A DNA stretch of 64,000 nucleotides from Zhongshania aquatica (GTDB taxonomy: Bacteria; Pseudomonadota; Gammaproteobacteria; Pseudomonadales; Spongiibacteraceae): the NCBI RefSeq assembly GCF_027257955.1, contig NZ_JANZNQ010000011.1, positions 62,001-126,000 on the forward strand, given 5' to 3'. A program made the position numbers and the translations under genes. Of this stretch, positions 26,100 to 35,628 are shown piece by piece; within the stretch, counting starts at the first letter, position 1; every line of letters begins with the position of its first letter. A model generated the notes under the pieces. It did not search any database. It worked only from the letters and a program-made list of their open reading frames with translations, and was not told the origin of the DNA.

Positions 26100-27629
26100 G
26101 TGGCCAATACAACGCCCATTTTAGTAGCGTCAGGACAATATGTATTCCGAGGCGAGGTGACCGCAGAGACCGCGATGTCACCGGTTGATATTGCTGCAAA
26201 GGCGGCCTCTGTAGCGATTGCTGCTGCGAATGCTGAAAAAGACGTGGTTTCGCAGATCGATACCATCGCATTTATTCGTGGTTTTATTGATTCTATTCCA
26301 GGTGGTGCGGGGCCTTTTGGTGCCAGCAATAATGTTCCGCGCTCTTTGGCTAAGCGCATTGGCGCGAATCCACGCCACGCCATTTATGGTCGAGAAGGCG
26401 GGCAATCTCCCCAGCGTTTCGTTAATGAATTCGCAGAGAAAATTGCCGCGGGTGAAATGTCGCTAGGCATGATTGCCGGCGCAGAAGCTACCGGAATCAT
26501 GAAACAAGTCGGCCGTGCGGGCTTAACCGTGGACTGGAGTGAAACGGTTGACGGTGATTTAGATGATCGAGGCTGCCATTGGCTGTTTACCGAGCATGAA
26601 GTGGCCCACGGTATAACCTTTCCGACTCAGGTCTACCCCCTGTTCGAGAATGCCTGGCGAGCACGACATGGTTTGAGTGTTAAGGAACATCGGCAATTGG
26701 CGTCTGAGCTGTTTTCTGCTTTCTCGAACGTCGCAGCGAATAATCCTTACTCGCAATTTCCAGTAGCCCGCAGTGCTGAATTTTTAAATACCGTGTCTGA
26801 CGAGAATTACTGGGTCGCCCATCCCCATACAAAGTGGATGGTGGCGCAGGACGCAGTCAATCAGGGCGCCGCGCTGTTAATGTGTTCGGTTGATAAAGCG
26901 GTTGAGCTCGGAATTCCCGAGTCGCAATGGATCTATTTACATAGCTATGCAGATGTTGATGATCGCTTTGTTTCCGCACGACCTGATTTGGCGGTGTCTG
27001 AGTCCATGAAGTTGACTTTGAATGGCGTACTTAATGCGGCGGGAAAAACGATTGCTGACATTGACGTTATGGATATTTATAGCTGTTTCCCAATTGCAGT
27101 GTTAGCCGCTTGCGAAGCAATGGGATTAGACTGGCATACCAAAGCACCGCTAACTGTGACCGGCGGTTTGCCCTTTTTCGGTGGCGCGGGAAATAGCTAT
27201 AGCACCCACGCGATAGCGAGTTTAACCGATAGTCTGCGCCAGTCGCCATCGGCGTTTGGATTGATCACCGCGAATGGCGGCTTTTTGTCTAAGCAGTCAG
27301 TGGGCTTATATTCTGCTCAGGCTCCACATATACCCTGTCACAATGCTGATCCGGCTTTGCAAGCACAGTTCGATAGTTTGCCGATAGCGGAGTTGGCGGA
27401 ACAAGCTAACGGCCGGGGCATAGTCGAAACCTTCACGCTCACCTATAAGCGCGGCAAACCTGATTTAGGGATTGTGATTGGCCGATTGGAGGATGGCCGA
27501 CGTTTTCTGTCTAATACAGCGCCAGATGATGAGGCGGCAATTGCCATTTTACAGGGAGATAGCGAGGTAATCGGTCGACAAATAGAGGTCAGTCACAGGG
27601 ACGGCAAAAATACAGTGCGCTTTGTCTAA
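26100..27629 (+). CDS. thiolase-like protein (acetyl-CoA acetyltransferase family), nucleophile Cys not seen
   Basis: A 509-residue thiolase-superfamily protein of the SCP2-thiolase-like branch. Where ordinary thiolases have the nucleophilic Cys in an N-x-x-C-x-S-G loop, this has YGREGGQSPQRFVNE (about 96-110) with no Cys, followed by MIAGAEATGIM. The C-terminal half has DIYSCFPIAVLAACEAMG and a GGLPFFGGAGNSYSTHA block with the conserved His. It may catalyse a different CoA reaction or be non-catalytic. The start is GTG 26100 after GAGGA. It is a single gene upstream of a convergent AraC regulator. Confidence 0.85.
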   Translation: MANTTPILVASGQYVFRGEVTAETAMSPVDIAAKAASVAIAAANAEKDVVSQIDTIAFIRGFIDSIPGGAGPFGASNNVPRSLAKRIGANPRHAIYGREGGQSPQRFVNEFAEKIAAGEMSLGMIAGAEATGIMKQVGRAGLTVDWSETVDGDLDDRGCHWLFTEHEVAHGITFPTQVYPLFENAWRARHGLSVKEHRQLASELFSAFSNVAANNPYSQFPVARSAEFLNTVSDENYWVAHPHTKWMVAQDAVNQGAALLMCSVDKAVELGIPESQWIYLHSYADVDDRFVSARPDLAVSESMKLTLNGVLNAAGKTIADIDVMDIYSCFPIAVLAACEAMGLDWHTKAPLTVTGGLPFFGGAGNSYSTHAIASLTDSLRQSPSAFGLITANGGFLSKQSVGLYSAQAPHIPCHNADPALQAQFDSLPIAELAEQANGRGIVETFTLTYKRGKPDLGIVIGRLEDGRRFLSNTAPDDEAAIAILQGDSEVIGRQIEVSHRDGKNTVRFV

Positions 27630-27697
27630 CCTAAATTATGATTAGCTAAAGATTGTCTAGCCGAATTTTTGGTAGCTAACTTTTGCCTTAGCGCTAA

Positions 27698-28717
27698 TTA
27701 CATTCGTCGTCGGTAGTGCTGGGGCGTCATCCCTGTCCAGCCCTTAAAAGCACGGGTAAAGGCGCTGGATTCTGAAAAGCCAGTGCGCTGCGCGATACTT
27801 TCTACAGAGAGTTTAGAACGGCCAAGATAGTAAAGCGCAGTGTCGTAGCGGCACTGCGTTTTTACATCATTAAAGGTGGTGCCTTCCTGCGCCAGCCTTC
27901 TGCGCAAAGTTTGCGGGTGTAAATGCAATTGCTCCGCTATTTCTTCAATGCCCGGTGTGTCGATTAGGCGCTTGTTAACAATCATCCTGACCTGAGCTGT
28001 CCAACTCTTTTCTTTGTACTGTTGGATTAGCAAGACCAAGTTTGGATGTTGCAAAAATCGGTCTAGCGATTGCGGAGTTTGTTCGACGGGTAATTCGGTT
28101 AGGCTGCGGTGAAATATAATTTCAGTGCGCGGTTTATTGAAGAATACCGCTTGGCCTAAAAATAAATGACGATATTCTTGGGCGTGAGTCGGTGCGGGGT
28201 ACTCAAGATTGACGGCAATAAGGGGTAGGTGCTGTCTTACCATCCAGCTGCAGAAGCGGTGGAGGTTAAACATGACCAACTCGAAACCGTACTCACCAAT
28301 AGGGTGCTGGGTATTATCGTGTTCAATAATTATTTTTGCCTCGTCACCGTTGATTTCTAAGCGAGGCTGCAGGCCCCATTCGAACATTTGGTAAAAGCGA
28401 CAATATCTTGCCATGACATGGCCGAGGGTGGCGCAGTGAATAACGGAGTGGCACATGTTTGTCCATGTTCCGAGCACATAGCGGGAGGAGCCGTAACCAA
28501 GAAATTCGTCCTTCATTTCCCGCGCGACTATCGTCTGTAGGCGACCAAGGTTTACCGCCGGCACACGGGCATTACTTTCCTTTAGCAGCTCGGAGGAAAT
28601 TCCTGCGGCCTTTAATAAAACCTCGGAATCGAGACCATTTTTTTCGACATTCTTCAATACGGCATGGATGAAGTAGTTGCCGACGGAAATGTTGCGCATT
28701 GATGAAATGCTGCTCAT
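27698..28717 (-). CDS. AraC family regulator, OruR-like
   Basis: A 339-residue regulator with a ligand domain of about 220 residues and a C-terminal AraC domain (IEEIAEQLHLHPQTLRRRLAQEGTTFNDVK, then VESIAQRTGFSESSAFTRAFKGWTGMTP). It is the same architecture as the regulators at 18422 and 48066. The start ATG is at 28717. It converges on the thiolase-like gene and lies downstream of tRNA-Arg on the same strand. Confidence 0.9.
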   Translation of the reverse strand: MSSISSMRNISVGNYFIHAVLKNVEKNGLDSEVLLKAAGISSELLKESNARVPAVNLGRLQTIVAREMKDEFLGYGSSRYVLGTWTNMCHSVIHCATLGHVMARYCRFYQMFEWGLQPRLEINGDEAKIIIEHDNTQHPIGEYGFELVMFNLHRFCSWMVRQHLPLIAVNLEYPAPTHAQEYRHLFLGQAVFFNKPRTEIIFHRSLTELPVEQTPQSLDRFLQHPNLVLLIQQYKEKSWTAQVRMIVNKRLIDTPGIEEIAEQLHLHPQTLRRRLAQEGTTFNDVKTQCRYDTALYYLGRSKLSVESIAQRTGFSESSAFTRAFKGWTGMTPQHYRRRM

Positions 28718-28798
28718 GCTACGGAGCCTCTGGTAACGCTGTCTTTCAAAAGGCAGGCGAGGAGCTAGTCTGATTCGCGTGAATTATAGCGTTTAAAA

Positions 28799-28875
28799 TG
28801 GTGTCCCCGACAGGATTCGAACCTGTGACCTGCCCCTTAGGAGGGGGCCGCGCTATCCAGCTGTGCCACGGGGAC
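28799..28875 (-). tRNA. tRNA-Arg (anticodon CCT)
   Basis: On the minus strand a 77-nt cloverleaf starts GTCCCCG and ends CGGGGAC-A-CCA, with the CCA encoded. The anticodon arm is GCCCC-CTCCTAA-GGGGC, giving CCT, which reads AGG. The T-arm has GGTTCGAATCC. All four stems pair well. Confidence 0.95.
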
Positions 28876-28970
28876 ATGTTTGAGCAGAGTGGTCTGCTTA
28901 AAGCGAGACGGATTCTATAGGTAATACTGTTTTGAATCAAAAAGGCGTCTCGCGATGTTCGTTGTGCTTT

Positions 28971-29435
28971 TTATTTTACTAAAGGTTGGCTATACGTGGG
29001 TTCTATATCCCAAGGGAAATGAATCCAAGTATTTTGCGGAAATTCGCGCACGTAGTGCTCGGCAAGTGCCATAGCCTGTGGTTTGGCATAGATTGTTACA
29101 AAGCAGGCTTTAGGTAGTAATTCTTTGGCGATCTTTGCTGTACCGCCGGTATCGACCAAGTCATCAACCAAGAGGTAGCCATCGCCATCACCTTCTACCG
29201 TTTTTAAAATGCTGATTTTTCCCTGTTGGTCGTGGTCGTAGCTGGCGATACAAAGGGTATCAACGACGCGTAAATTTAGTTCCCTTGCCAAGATGGCGCC
29301 CGGAACCAAACCGCCGCGAGCGATACTGATAATACCTTTCCAGGGTTGTGCTGTGAGCTTGCGGGCTAAATCCCGGGTGTCACGATGCAGCTCATCCCAT
29401 GATAAATAGTAAACGGGGGTATCGCTGTCTGACAT
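28971..29435 (-). CDS. gpt: xanthine-guanine phosphoribosyltransferase
   Basis: A 154-residue type I phosphoribosyltransferase transferring ribose-5-phosphate from PRPP to xanthine or guanine (purine salvage, cytosol or inner membrane periphery). The PRPP loop LLVDDLVDTGGTA (about 84-96) and the start SWDELHRDTRDLARKL are typical of Gpt; E. coli Gpt is 152 residues. ATG 29435 is preferred because AAGGG lies 8-9 nt upstream and the family begins there; the frame is open 41 codons further. It is a single gene next to the tRNA. Confidence 0.92.
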   Translation of the reverse strand: MSDSDTPVYYLSWDELHRDTRDLARKLTAQPWKGIISIARGGLVPGAILARELNLRVVDTLCIASYDHDQQGKISILKTVEGDGDGYLLVDDLVDTGGTAKIAKELLPKACFVTIYAKPQAMALAEHYVREFPQNTWIHFPWDIEPTYSQPLVK

Positions 29436-29653
29436 GTTGATGCCCTTTCTGAGTCTGGAAAAGGTGGCAGATTGTGCCGTATGGCTGCGTCCATCGCAAG
29501 GTTTTAGATATCGCAGCAACGTTTTCATGGCGGCAATATAATTCGTTACTGCTGTCAATTTTTTGACTTATTTTGTGGGTTCAGGCTGGTTTCTGTGTTT
29601 TTGCTGGTATAGTCAACAAAATGACAAAATATTGAATTTAAGGCAGTGATTAA

Positions 29654-31012
29654 ATGACTGATAAGCTTGGCTCTCCCTCCGGTAATCCTCGCTTTCTTAT
29701 TTTGGCCCCTAGCGACGTCAGCCTTCGATTACAAAACTTGTTAATGTCCTTGGGTGAATATGATGTACTAAGTGATCTCAAAGACCTTAATCCAAACGAA
29801 GTGGATGCCATATTCAGTAGCGGATTAACCGCGGATCAGCAACGATGGTTGAACTCGGTGCCTGTGCCTGTGCCTGTGGTCGACATACAGCCGTCGTTAT
29901 CTTCAGCGACCAAAGACCTTGATGGATTGGTTTTAGGCGCAGAGCTCTACTACCAAGATGTTTTAGAGGTCTTATACCGTTTGCATTTGGGGCGCGGGAC
30001 ACCGGTGCAGCTTGGCAAGCATGATCGCTTAGTTGGCATGAGCTCAGCGGTAGCAGAGCTTCGACGTCTGTCTGTGCAAGTGGCGGATAAGGCGGTGACA
30101 GTGTTAATTACCGGACCATCCGGCGCAGGTAAAGAGGTTGTTGCCCGCGCCTTGCATGACTTATCCCCTCGGCGTGACGCGCCCTTTGTTCCCATTAATT
30201 GCGGCGCTATTCCACGGGAACTGCTAGAAAGTGAACTCTTCGGTCACGAACGCGGCGCGTTTACGGGCGCCATCTCAAGTAGAGCAGGGCGCTTTGAATT
30301 AGCCGAGGGCGGTACATTATTTTTAGACGAAATCGGGGATATGCCCCTTGAGATGCAGGTGAAAATTCTGCGGGTTATACAGGAGCGTCAGTTTGAGCGA
30401 GTGGGGTCTGATAAAACGCGTACCACCGATGTCAGGATTATCGCCGCGACCCACAGAAATCTTGAGGCGATGATTGAAAAAGGGCAATTCCGTGAAGATC
30501 TATACTACCGAATAAATGTATTTCCGCTGCAGGTACCCGCTTTAGCAGAGAGACGGGAAGACATCCCCCATTTAATCCGCGTGCTGACAAAGCAACTAGA
30601 GTCCGAAGGTTTGGGGCGCTTGCGTTTGGCCGACTCGGCGTTGACCTCACTGTGTGCTCACGGATGGCCGGGTAATATTCGTGAATTGGCGAATTTACTT
30701 GAGCGCTTGGCGATTATGTTTCCTGACGTTGTGGTTGGCGTCGCCGATTTACCAGAAAACTACCGTTATGGTGATGATGTATGGCAGCCACCATCTCAGC
30801 CAGACAGCGCTAATAGGGTTGAGCACGGAGGCCTGCCCACCTTGCCCACAGAGGGTGTTGATATGAAGGGCTATCTTCAATCAGTGGAACGAGAATGGAT
30901 TGGCGAAGCGTTACGTTTGCATGGTGGTGTCGTCAGTAAAGCAGCGACGCATTTAGGGCTAAGAAGAACAACCCTGATTGAGAAAATGCGCAAGCTTGAT
31001 ATTCAAAGCTAG
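29654..31012 (+). CDS. fleQ: FleQ-like sigma-54-dependent activator
   Basis: A 452-residue enhancer-binding protein. It has a FleQ-type N-terminal domain (about 10-120) and an AAA+ core with Walker A GPSGAGKE (154-161), the sigma-54 contact loop GAFTGA (201-206) and Walker [12 protein letters not shown] Fis-type helix-turn-helix ends it ([13 protein letters not shown]). The C-terminal half follows Pseudomonas FleQ closely. FleQ controls flagellar and exopolysaccharide genes and binds c-di-GMP partly through an LFRS motif before the AAA+ core. Here the matching residues before LVG read KHDR, so ligand binding may differ. No flagellar genes are in the window; the cellulose locus is a possible target. 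Confidence 0.85.
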   Translation: MTDKLGSPSGNPRFLILAPSDVSLRLQNLLMSLGEYDVLSDLKDLNPNEVDAIFSSGLTADQQRWLNSVPVPVPVVDIQPSLSSATKDLDGLVLGAELYYQDVLEVLYRLHLGRGTPVQLGKHDRLVGMSSAVAELRRLSVQVADKAVTVLITGPSGAGKEVVARALHDLSPRRDAPFVPINCGAIPRELLESELFGHERGAFTGAISSRAGRFELAEGGTLFLDEIGDMPLEMQVKILRVIQERQFERVGSDKTRTTDVRIIAATHRNLEAMIEKGQFREDLYYRINVFPLQVPALAERREDIPHLIRVLTKQLESEGLGRLRLADSALTSLCAHGWPGNIRELANLLERLAIMFPDVVVGVADLPENYRYGDDVWQPPSQPDSANRVEHGGLPTLPTEGVDMKGYLQSVEREWIGEALRLHGGVVSKAATHLGLRRTTLIEKMRKLDIQS

Positions 31013-31028
31013 GCTTACGCGTATTACA

Positions 31029-31430
31029 TTAAAGTATACCAAAGACCTCGATCCAGTTGCCGTCAGGGTCAGCTATAAAGCCAAACCCAATGCCATCTGC
31101 AAAGGCAGTAACGTCGACGGGAATGTCTACGCCGTTGGCTTTTAGCTCTTTAAACCATGCCGATAAGCCATTTACACCCATCGAAATATAACGGTAGCCC
31201 CTGGCACTATGGCCTCCGCCCGGAATGACCTCATTGGCGGGGGCTGTATCGTAGCTTACCAGTTTTATAATGGCGCCGCCCAGATGATAGCGATGCATAT
31301 GACCACCGGGGAACGCCAATTCTGATTCGTATTTGAGGCCCAATAATTCGCCATAAAATGCGCGCATGTCGCTCATATTGGTGGTGACAATACCAATTTC
31401 GACACTGTCGCTGAGTAGCGGTGGATGCAT
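31029..31430 (-). CDS. VOC family (glyoxalase/dioxygenase fold) protein
   Basis: A 133-residue protein of one paired beta-alpha-beta-beta-beta unit. It starts VEIGIVTTNMSDMRAFYGELLGLKYE and ends FIADPDGNWIEVFG, where the last Glu is the usual metal ligand; HMHRYHL may supply His. The function could be a lyase, isomerase or resistance-type binding protein and cannot be fixed. It is convergent with the FleQ-like gene. Confidence 0.85.
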   Translation of the reverse strand: MHPPLLSDSVEIGIVTTNMSDMRAFYGELLGLKYESELAFPGGHMHRYHLGGAIIKLVSYDTAPANEVIPGGGHSARGYRYISMGVNGLSAWFKELKANGVDIPVDVTAFADGIGFGFIADPDGNWIEVFGIL

Positions 31431-31566
31431 AAGCTAGTCCTTTGGTTTGTTATTGTTGTGGGCGTGCCTGCGGAATATTAATTGAATATGGCGTTCGGCA
31501 CTAAGCTTGCTATCCCGCGATGACTCAACAGCGCGGCAAGGACTAAACTATTAAACCGATTGAGTG

Positions 31567-31914
31567 TTAACCGCCCGCTAATTTAACCGTGAATCCCATG
31601 TTCTCCAGAAGCGTTTTGAGTGCCTGTCGCTGATCACCTTGAAATTCCATCTCGTGGCCTTTCACTGCACCGCCAGTGCTGAGTTTTTGGCGCAGCTCTT
31701 TGCCAAGTGTTTTTAATTCATTGGCGGAAAGCGGTACGCCGCTAACAATACTCACCCCTTTGCCTTTGCGGCCCTTTGTTTCCCGCCGAATACGAACAAT
31801 ACCGTCACCGCTGGGGGCGCAGGCATCGGCTTGCTTACATACGCAGTCGGTGCTGGCTTGTCCGCAATCTGGGCAGCGGCGGCCAAGGTCGGTTGAATAA
31901 ACAAGTCTGGACAC
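31567..31914 (-). CDS. yciH: SUI1/eIF1-like translation factor YciH
   Basis: A 115-residue protein. The N-terminal four-Cys motif (RRCPDCGQASTDCVCK) resembles a zinc knuckle, and the SUI1 domain follows (RIRRETKGRKGKGVSIVSG ... LKTLLENMGFTVKLAGG). Bacterial YciH is an eIF1 homologue proposed to affect initiation fidelity. Length and motif order match. It is divergent from slyX. Confidence 0.9.
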   Translation of the reverse strand: MSRLVYSTDLGRRCPDCGQASTDCVCKQADACAPSGDGIVRIRRETKGRKGKGVSIVSGVPLSANELKTLGKELRQKLSTGGAVKGHEMEFQGDQRQALKTLLENMGFTVKLAGG

Positions 31915-32001
31915 GATTTTCTCCTATTTCATGCTGTGACGATTATAATAGCTTCGCCCGTCTATGGGCGATCTGTGACTGAGTTTTTAAGGGAGCCTTT
32001 A

Positions 32002-32220
32002 ATGGCCGATGAGATGTCTGCCCAACTTGTTGATGTTCAAACCCAATTGGCGTTTCAGGAGGATATGCTGACGGCGTTGAATGACCGGGTTGTTGCACAA
32101 GATCTTGAGATTCGTAATTTAAGACGGACTCTAGAGCTACTGCACGAGGAAATGAAACAAAAGAATAGTACAGGTGAGGATGCGCAATTGATGGATATGG
32201 AGCGCCCTCCGCATTATTGA
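32002..32220 (+). CDS. slyX: SlyX family protein
   Basis: A 72-residue coiled-coil protein (LVDVQTQLAFQEDMLTALNDRV, heptads to about residue 50) ending in the conserved RPPHY tail of SlyX. Its function is unknown. ATG 32002 follows AAGGGAG at 6 nt. It is a single small gene followed by a 12-bp inverted repeat. Confidence 0.9.
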   Translation: MADEMSAQLVDVQTQLAFQEDMLTALNDRVVAQDLEIRNLRRTLELLHEEMKQKNSTGEDAQLMDMERPPHY

Positions 32221-32263
32221 AAATAACGTTGGGCCTAATGTGAGAGCCCGGCACTTTATAGAG

Positions 32264-32301
32264 GCGCTATGACATTTGCCGCTGTGGCCATGTCATAGCG
32301 C
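32264..32301. repeat. 12-bp perfect inverted repeat between slyX and a cold-shock-domain gene
   Basis: GCGCTATGACAT (32264-32275) is perfectly mirrored by ATGTCATAGCGC (32290-32301) over a 14-nt loop that itself contains GCC/GGC. It lies between two convergent genes and is the likely transcript end for one or both, although a T-run is missing. A protein-binding site is the alternative. Confidence 0.6.
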
Positions 32302-32314
32302 AGATACTGCAGAT

Positions 32315-32707
32315 TTACTTAACGATAGACACTTCTTCGGCCTGCGGGCCTTTCTCACCTTCGGTAAGCACAAACTCCACAGCTTGTCCCTCGTTTAAGC
32401 TGCGGCGTCCGCGCCCCTGGCCGCGAATGGAACGAAAGTGGACAAAAACATCGCCACCGGCGTCACGGGTAATAAAACCGTAGCCTTTGCTCACGTTAAA
32501 CCATTTAACCGTGCCGCGTTCCCGCTGACTTTTGAACTTGTCAGCCATTGCCGGAAGGTTTGGCGACAGTAACATTCCAAGTAATATTGCAACCGTGATA
32601 ATGGCAGCAGACAGTGGGTTAGCTGCTTCAACACCTGTAAATTGAAGTGCTGCGATACTTAAAAAGCTTAAGATGGCCAAAAATATAATTCTAATTATCA
32701 GTAACAT
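32315..32707 (-). CDS. membrane-anchored cold-shock-domain protein
   Basis: About 130 residues. The first ~55 carry two hydrophobic segments ([20 protein letters not shown] and [14 protein letters not shown]). A complete cold-shock domain follows ([18 protein letters not shown] with RNP1, then DVFVHFRSI with RNP2). It therefore looks like a nucleic-acid-binding domain tethered to the inner membrane. ATG 32707 has GGA upstream; an ATG 13 codons earlier is open but lacks a site. It resembles the free CspA-type protein at 35677 in its domain. Confidence 0.8.
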   Translation of the reverse strand: MLLIIRIIFLAILSFLSIAALQFTGVEAANPLSAAIITVAILLGMLLSPNLPAMADKFKSQRERGTVKWFNVSKGYGFITRDAGGDVFVHFRSIRGQGRGRRSLNEGQAVEFVLTEGEKGPQAEEVSIVK

Positions 32708-32999
32708 AAAGATCCAAAAATAGCTGAAAGTGGAAAAAAATTGCATTTAGTTAACGGGGCTGATGTTTTGCCCGCGCCGTATTATAGCACTGGTACACGA
32801 TAACGTCGCGGCGACTGGGGTTTGCCACGATAGCGCCGCATTACCGCGATATTCCAATAGAAAAACAGGGCATTTAAAGCGCGAAGAGAGGATGCTAGGG
32901 GAAAATACGAATATCTTGCTGGCGAGCTAAAAAGCACTATAGCGGTTCGTTGAAAGTCGAGGTTGACTATTCGCACGCCTGATGGATAAGGGGATATTG

Positions 33000-35618
33000 A
33001 TGCGTGACTGGGTGGAGACCGCGGAAAGTAATCTCAGTGTTAAAAGACATCGAGCTCTACTTGATGTTGCCATTGTATTGCTAGGTGGCTTGATATTTGT
33101 ATTATTAATCTCCGAGGCTGTTTTCCTATTTAAGAAAGAGAATGCTGATTCTCTTTCATTAGCAGCAATGGCGCAGTTTCAAGCTAGGGAGACAGCGTTG
33201 CTCAAGTTAGATGAGATTCTGGCTCAGGGTGACGTTATCCAAGAGTTTGCTGCGACCAATTTTGTTAATGATGCTTTCCGAGTTGACGCCATTCGGACTC
33301 GGCTAACCGCTGCGCGCGAATTACTACTTGGTGATGAATTCCAGTCATTTCCTCAAAGTGTTGTGCAAGACTTGGTCCGCCTTCTTGGTTATTACTTATC
33401 TTATCAGGCGAATTCGGCCGACAGCCTAGTTGCTGTTTCTGTGCCATTAAACCCTAATGCAGATAGTCAGTCTGTGGTTAATAGCATACATGCGCTGCGG
33501 GTTTTTCAGCGTGATTTCTCTGTCGAGTTTGCCAATGTGGCGCTTGAACAGCGTCAGCTATGGCGCAAACAGAATGAGTTGGTCTTTGCGATACTTCTCC
33601 TGTGTTTAATCCCGCTGATATTTGGTGCTTATTTGGCGAAAAAATTTGCGAGAGAACACAAGGATATCCTCAAGACCCGAACGTATTTCAATCGGTTCAT
33701 TGATGCCTTGCCGGGTGTTGTACTGTTAACTGATCATTCGGGGAAAATAGTTTCCGCTAGCCAGTCGGCGGCTAATTTTTTAATGTATTCCCGTAATCAA
33801 TTGTCCGACATGGATATGTCTTCGTTGTTGCCGAAGCGATTTCGACAGCAGTATCAATTATTTAGTAAGAACTATATTGAATCATTGGGCGATGCTCGTG
33901 GACAGCAAGTTAAAGGGCGTGAATTACTGGTAATGAACGCCGATGGTGTTGAAATACCTGTAGAGGTCCATTTTGGCGATTTCGATACGACAGAGGGCGG
34001 CATATTAGTTGTCTGTTTCGCAGATGTTACCGAGCGCCGCCATTTGTATCAGCAGTATCAGCATTCTCAAAAGCGCTTTGAAATGGCAATGATGGCATCC
34101 CGAGATGGTCTCTGGGATTGGGACATGATTTCGAATTCGGTGTTTTTCAGCCCAGCGTGGTTGAAGATGATGGGGATTAGAGGAGGGCAGCCTCTGGATA
34201 GTCGTGTGGTGTTTGAAGACAGTATTCACCCAGATGACCGCGCGCGTCTTAGGGCGTCGATACAGACATTTATAAAGAGCGACCAGATATTATTTAGAGA
34301 CGAGCATCGCTTACGTCGGCGAGACGGGAGCATGTGTGATGCGGTGACACGTGCCTGCGCGCAACGAGATAATACCGGCAAGGTTATTCGTATTGTCGGT
34401 ATGCACTCTGACGTTACCCATTTCAAGGAAGCGGAGCGGGAGGTGCGACGTCTAAACAGGAATCTGGAAGATCGAGTCCGTTTGCGGACGCAACAGTTAG
34501 AAACCGCTCTGCTGCAGGCCGAGGCGGCGAATCGCACTAAGGCCACGTTCTTGGCGGTTATGGGCCATGAAATCCGCACGCCAATGAACGGTATTATTGG
34601 CATGGCTGATTTGTTAAGCAAGACCAAAATAGACCGGGAACAGGGGATGATGGTCGATACCGTGCGACGATCCTCTATGAGTTTGCTGGGGACGCTAGAT
34701 AATATCCTAGACTATTCTGCCCTCGAATCTGGCGATGTTGAATTAGATACTCAGAGCATACAGCTTGTTGAGTTTGTTGAAGGCGTGGCAGATGAATTTG
34801 CTGACCGAGCGTATAAAAATAAACTTCACTTTATTTTGCATGTGGATCCCGACGTACCTGTCATGGTTACCGCCGACGCGACGCGGTTGCGCAAAATTTT
34901 GGTTAATTTGCTAGATAATGCCATGAAGTTTACCAATTCAGTTGCTGGCCAAGGGCTTGTTCAACTGCGTCTCGGTGTTTCAACGCGGTCGGCGGGACCC
35001 CGTCAACGAGTGGAATTTGAGGTTATCGATAATGGCATCGGTGTCTCGAGGGAAATGCGTAAGCAACTGTTTAAGCCCTTTATGCTAGAGGAAAATAGTC
35101 GTGCTCGCCGGTTTGGTGGGACAGGCTTAGGCTTGGCAATTACTACGCGGCTGTTGCGAATTATGGGCGGTGACATAGCGCTAGACGAGGAGCGAGATCG
35201 GGGTAGTCGTTTTATTTTTTCGATTCCGTTTACTGTCGATGACACCGTAAAGCGTATTCCACTAGCCGACGGGGTAACTGTGCTGGCTAGGGTGAGTGAT
35301 CCGCTACTAAAAGAGTCGGTGCAATCCGCCCTAGCACTCGTTGGGCAGCAGCTTACGTGGATTAAGTCCAGCCAAGAATTGGATGAACAGGTATCCGCTC
35401 ATGGTGCCGATAAATTGGTACTTATTGTCTGTGCGGGTGAAGATGGTGATTTGGTCGACTATTGCGAAAATCACGAGATAGAAGTGATTTCCATCACTAA
35501 TAGGTCGACCCGAGCAACGACGATTGATCATACCAAAGTATATCGTGACCCCTTACTACCATCTGCCCTTGCTAGAGCGGTGGAATATAAGTCGCGGTTT
35601 ACCTATGAAAAGCTATAA
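33000..35618 (+). CDS. PAS-containing membrane sensor histidine kinase with degenerate receiver-like C-terminus
   Basis: An 872-residue kinase. It has TM1 at about 22-42, a periplasmic domain of about 150 residues and TM2 at about 195-214. Two PAS domains follow (about 230-345 and 358-478, the second with a PAC-like end VGMHSDVTHFKEAE), then a coiled coil. HisKA has phospho-His523 (MGHEIRTPMNG), and HATPase has N in NAMKFTN and the G1/G2 boxes DNGIGV and GTGLGLAI. The last ~115 residues resemble a receiver fold, but no DD pocket or phospho-Asp is evident. ATG 33000 follows AAGGGG. No cognate regulator is adjacent. Confidence 0.88.
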   Translation: MRDWVETAESNLSVKRHRALLDVAIVLLGGLIFVLLISEAVFLFKKENADSLSLAAMAQFQARETALLKLDEILAQGDVIQEFAATNFVNDAFRVDAIRTRLTAARELLLGDEFQSFPQSVVQDLVRLLGYYLSYQANSADSLVAVSVPLNPNADSQSVVNSIHALRVFQRDFSVEFANVALEQRQLWRKQNELVFAILLLCLIPLIFGAYLAKKFAREHKDILKTRTYFNRFIDALPGVVLLTDHSGKIVSASQSAANFLMYSRNQLSDMDMSSLLPKRFRQQYQLFSKNYIESLGDARGQQVKGRELLVMNADGVEIPVEVHFGDFDTTEGGILVVCFADVTERRHLYQQYQHSQKRFEMAMMASRDGLWDWDMISNSVFFSPAWLKMMGIRGGQPLDSRVVFEDSIHPDDRARLRASIQTFIKSDQILFRDEHRLRRRDGSMCDAVTRACAQRDNTGKVIRIVGMHSDVTHFKEAEREVRRLNRNLEDRVRLRTQQLETALLQAEAANRTKATFLAVMGHEIRTPMNGIIGMADLLSKTKIDREQGMMVDTVRRSSMSLLGTLDNILDYSALESGDVELDTQSIQLVEFVEGVADEFADRAYKNKLHFILHVDPDVPVMVTADATRLRKILVNLLDNAMKFTNSVAGQGLVQLRLGVSTRSAGPRQRVEFEVIDNGIGVSREMRKQLFKPFMLEENSRARRFGGTGLGLAITTRLLRIMGGDIALDEERDRGSRFIFSIPFTVDDTVKRIPLADGVTVLARVSDPLLKESVQSALALVGQQLTWIKSSQELDEQVSAHGADKLVLIVCAGEDGDLVDYCENHEIEVISITNRSTRATTIDHTKVYRDPLLPSALARAVEYKSRFTYEKL

Positions 35619-35628
35619 AAATTAATAT

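Noticed and set aside
28799-28875. tRNA-Arg considered as an integration site of a mobile element
   Set aside because: No integrase gene and no repeat of the tRNA 3' end are seen nearby. Flanking genes look chromosomal.
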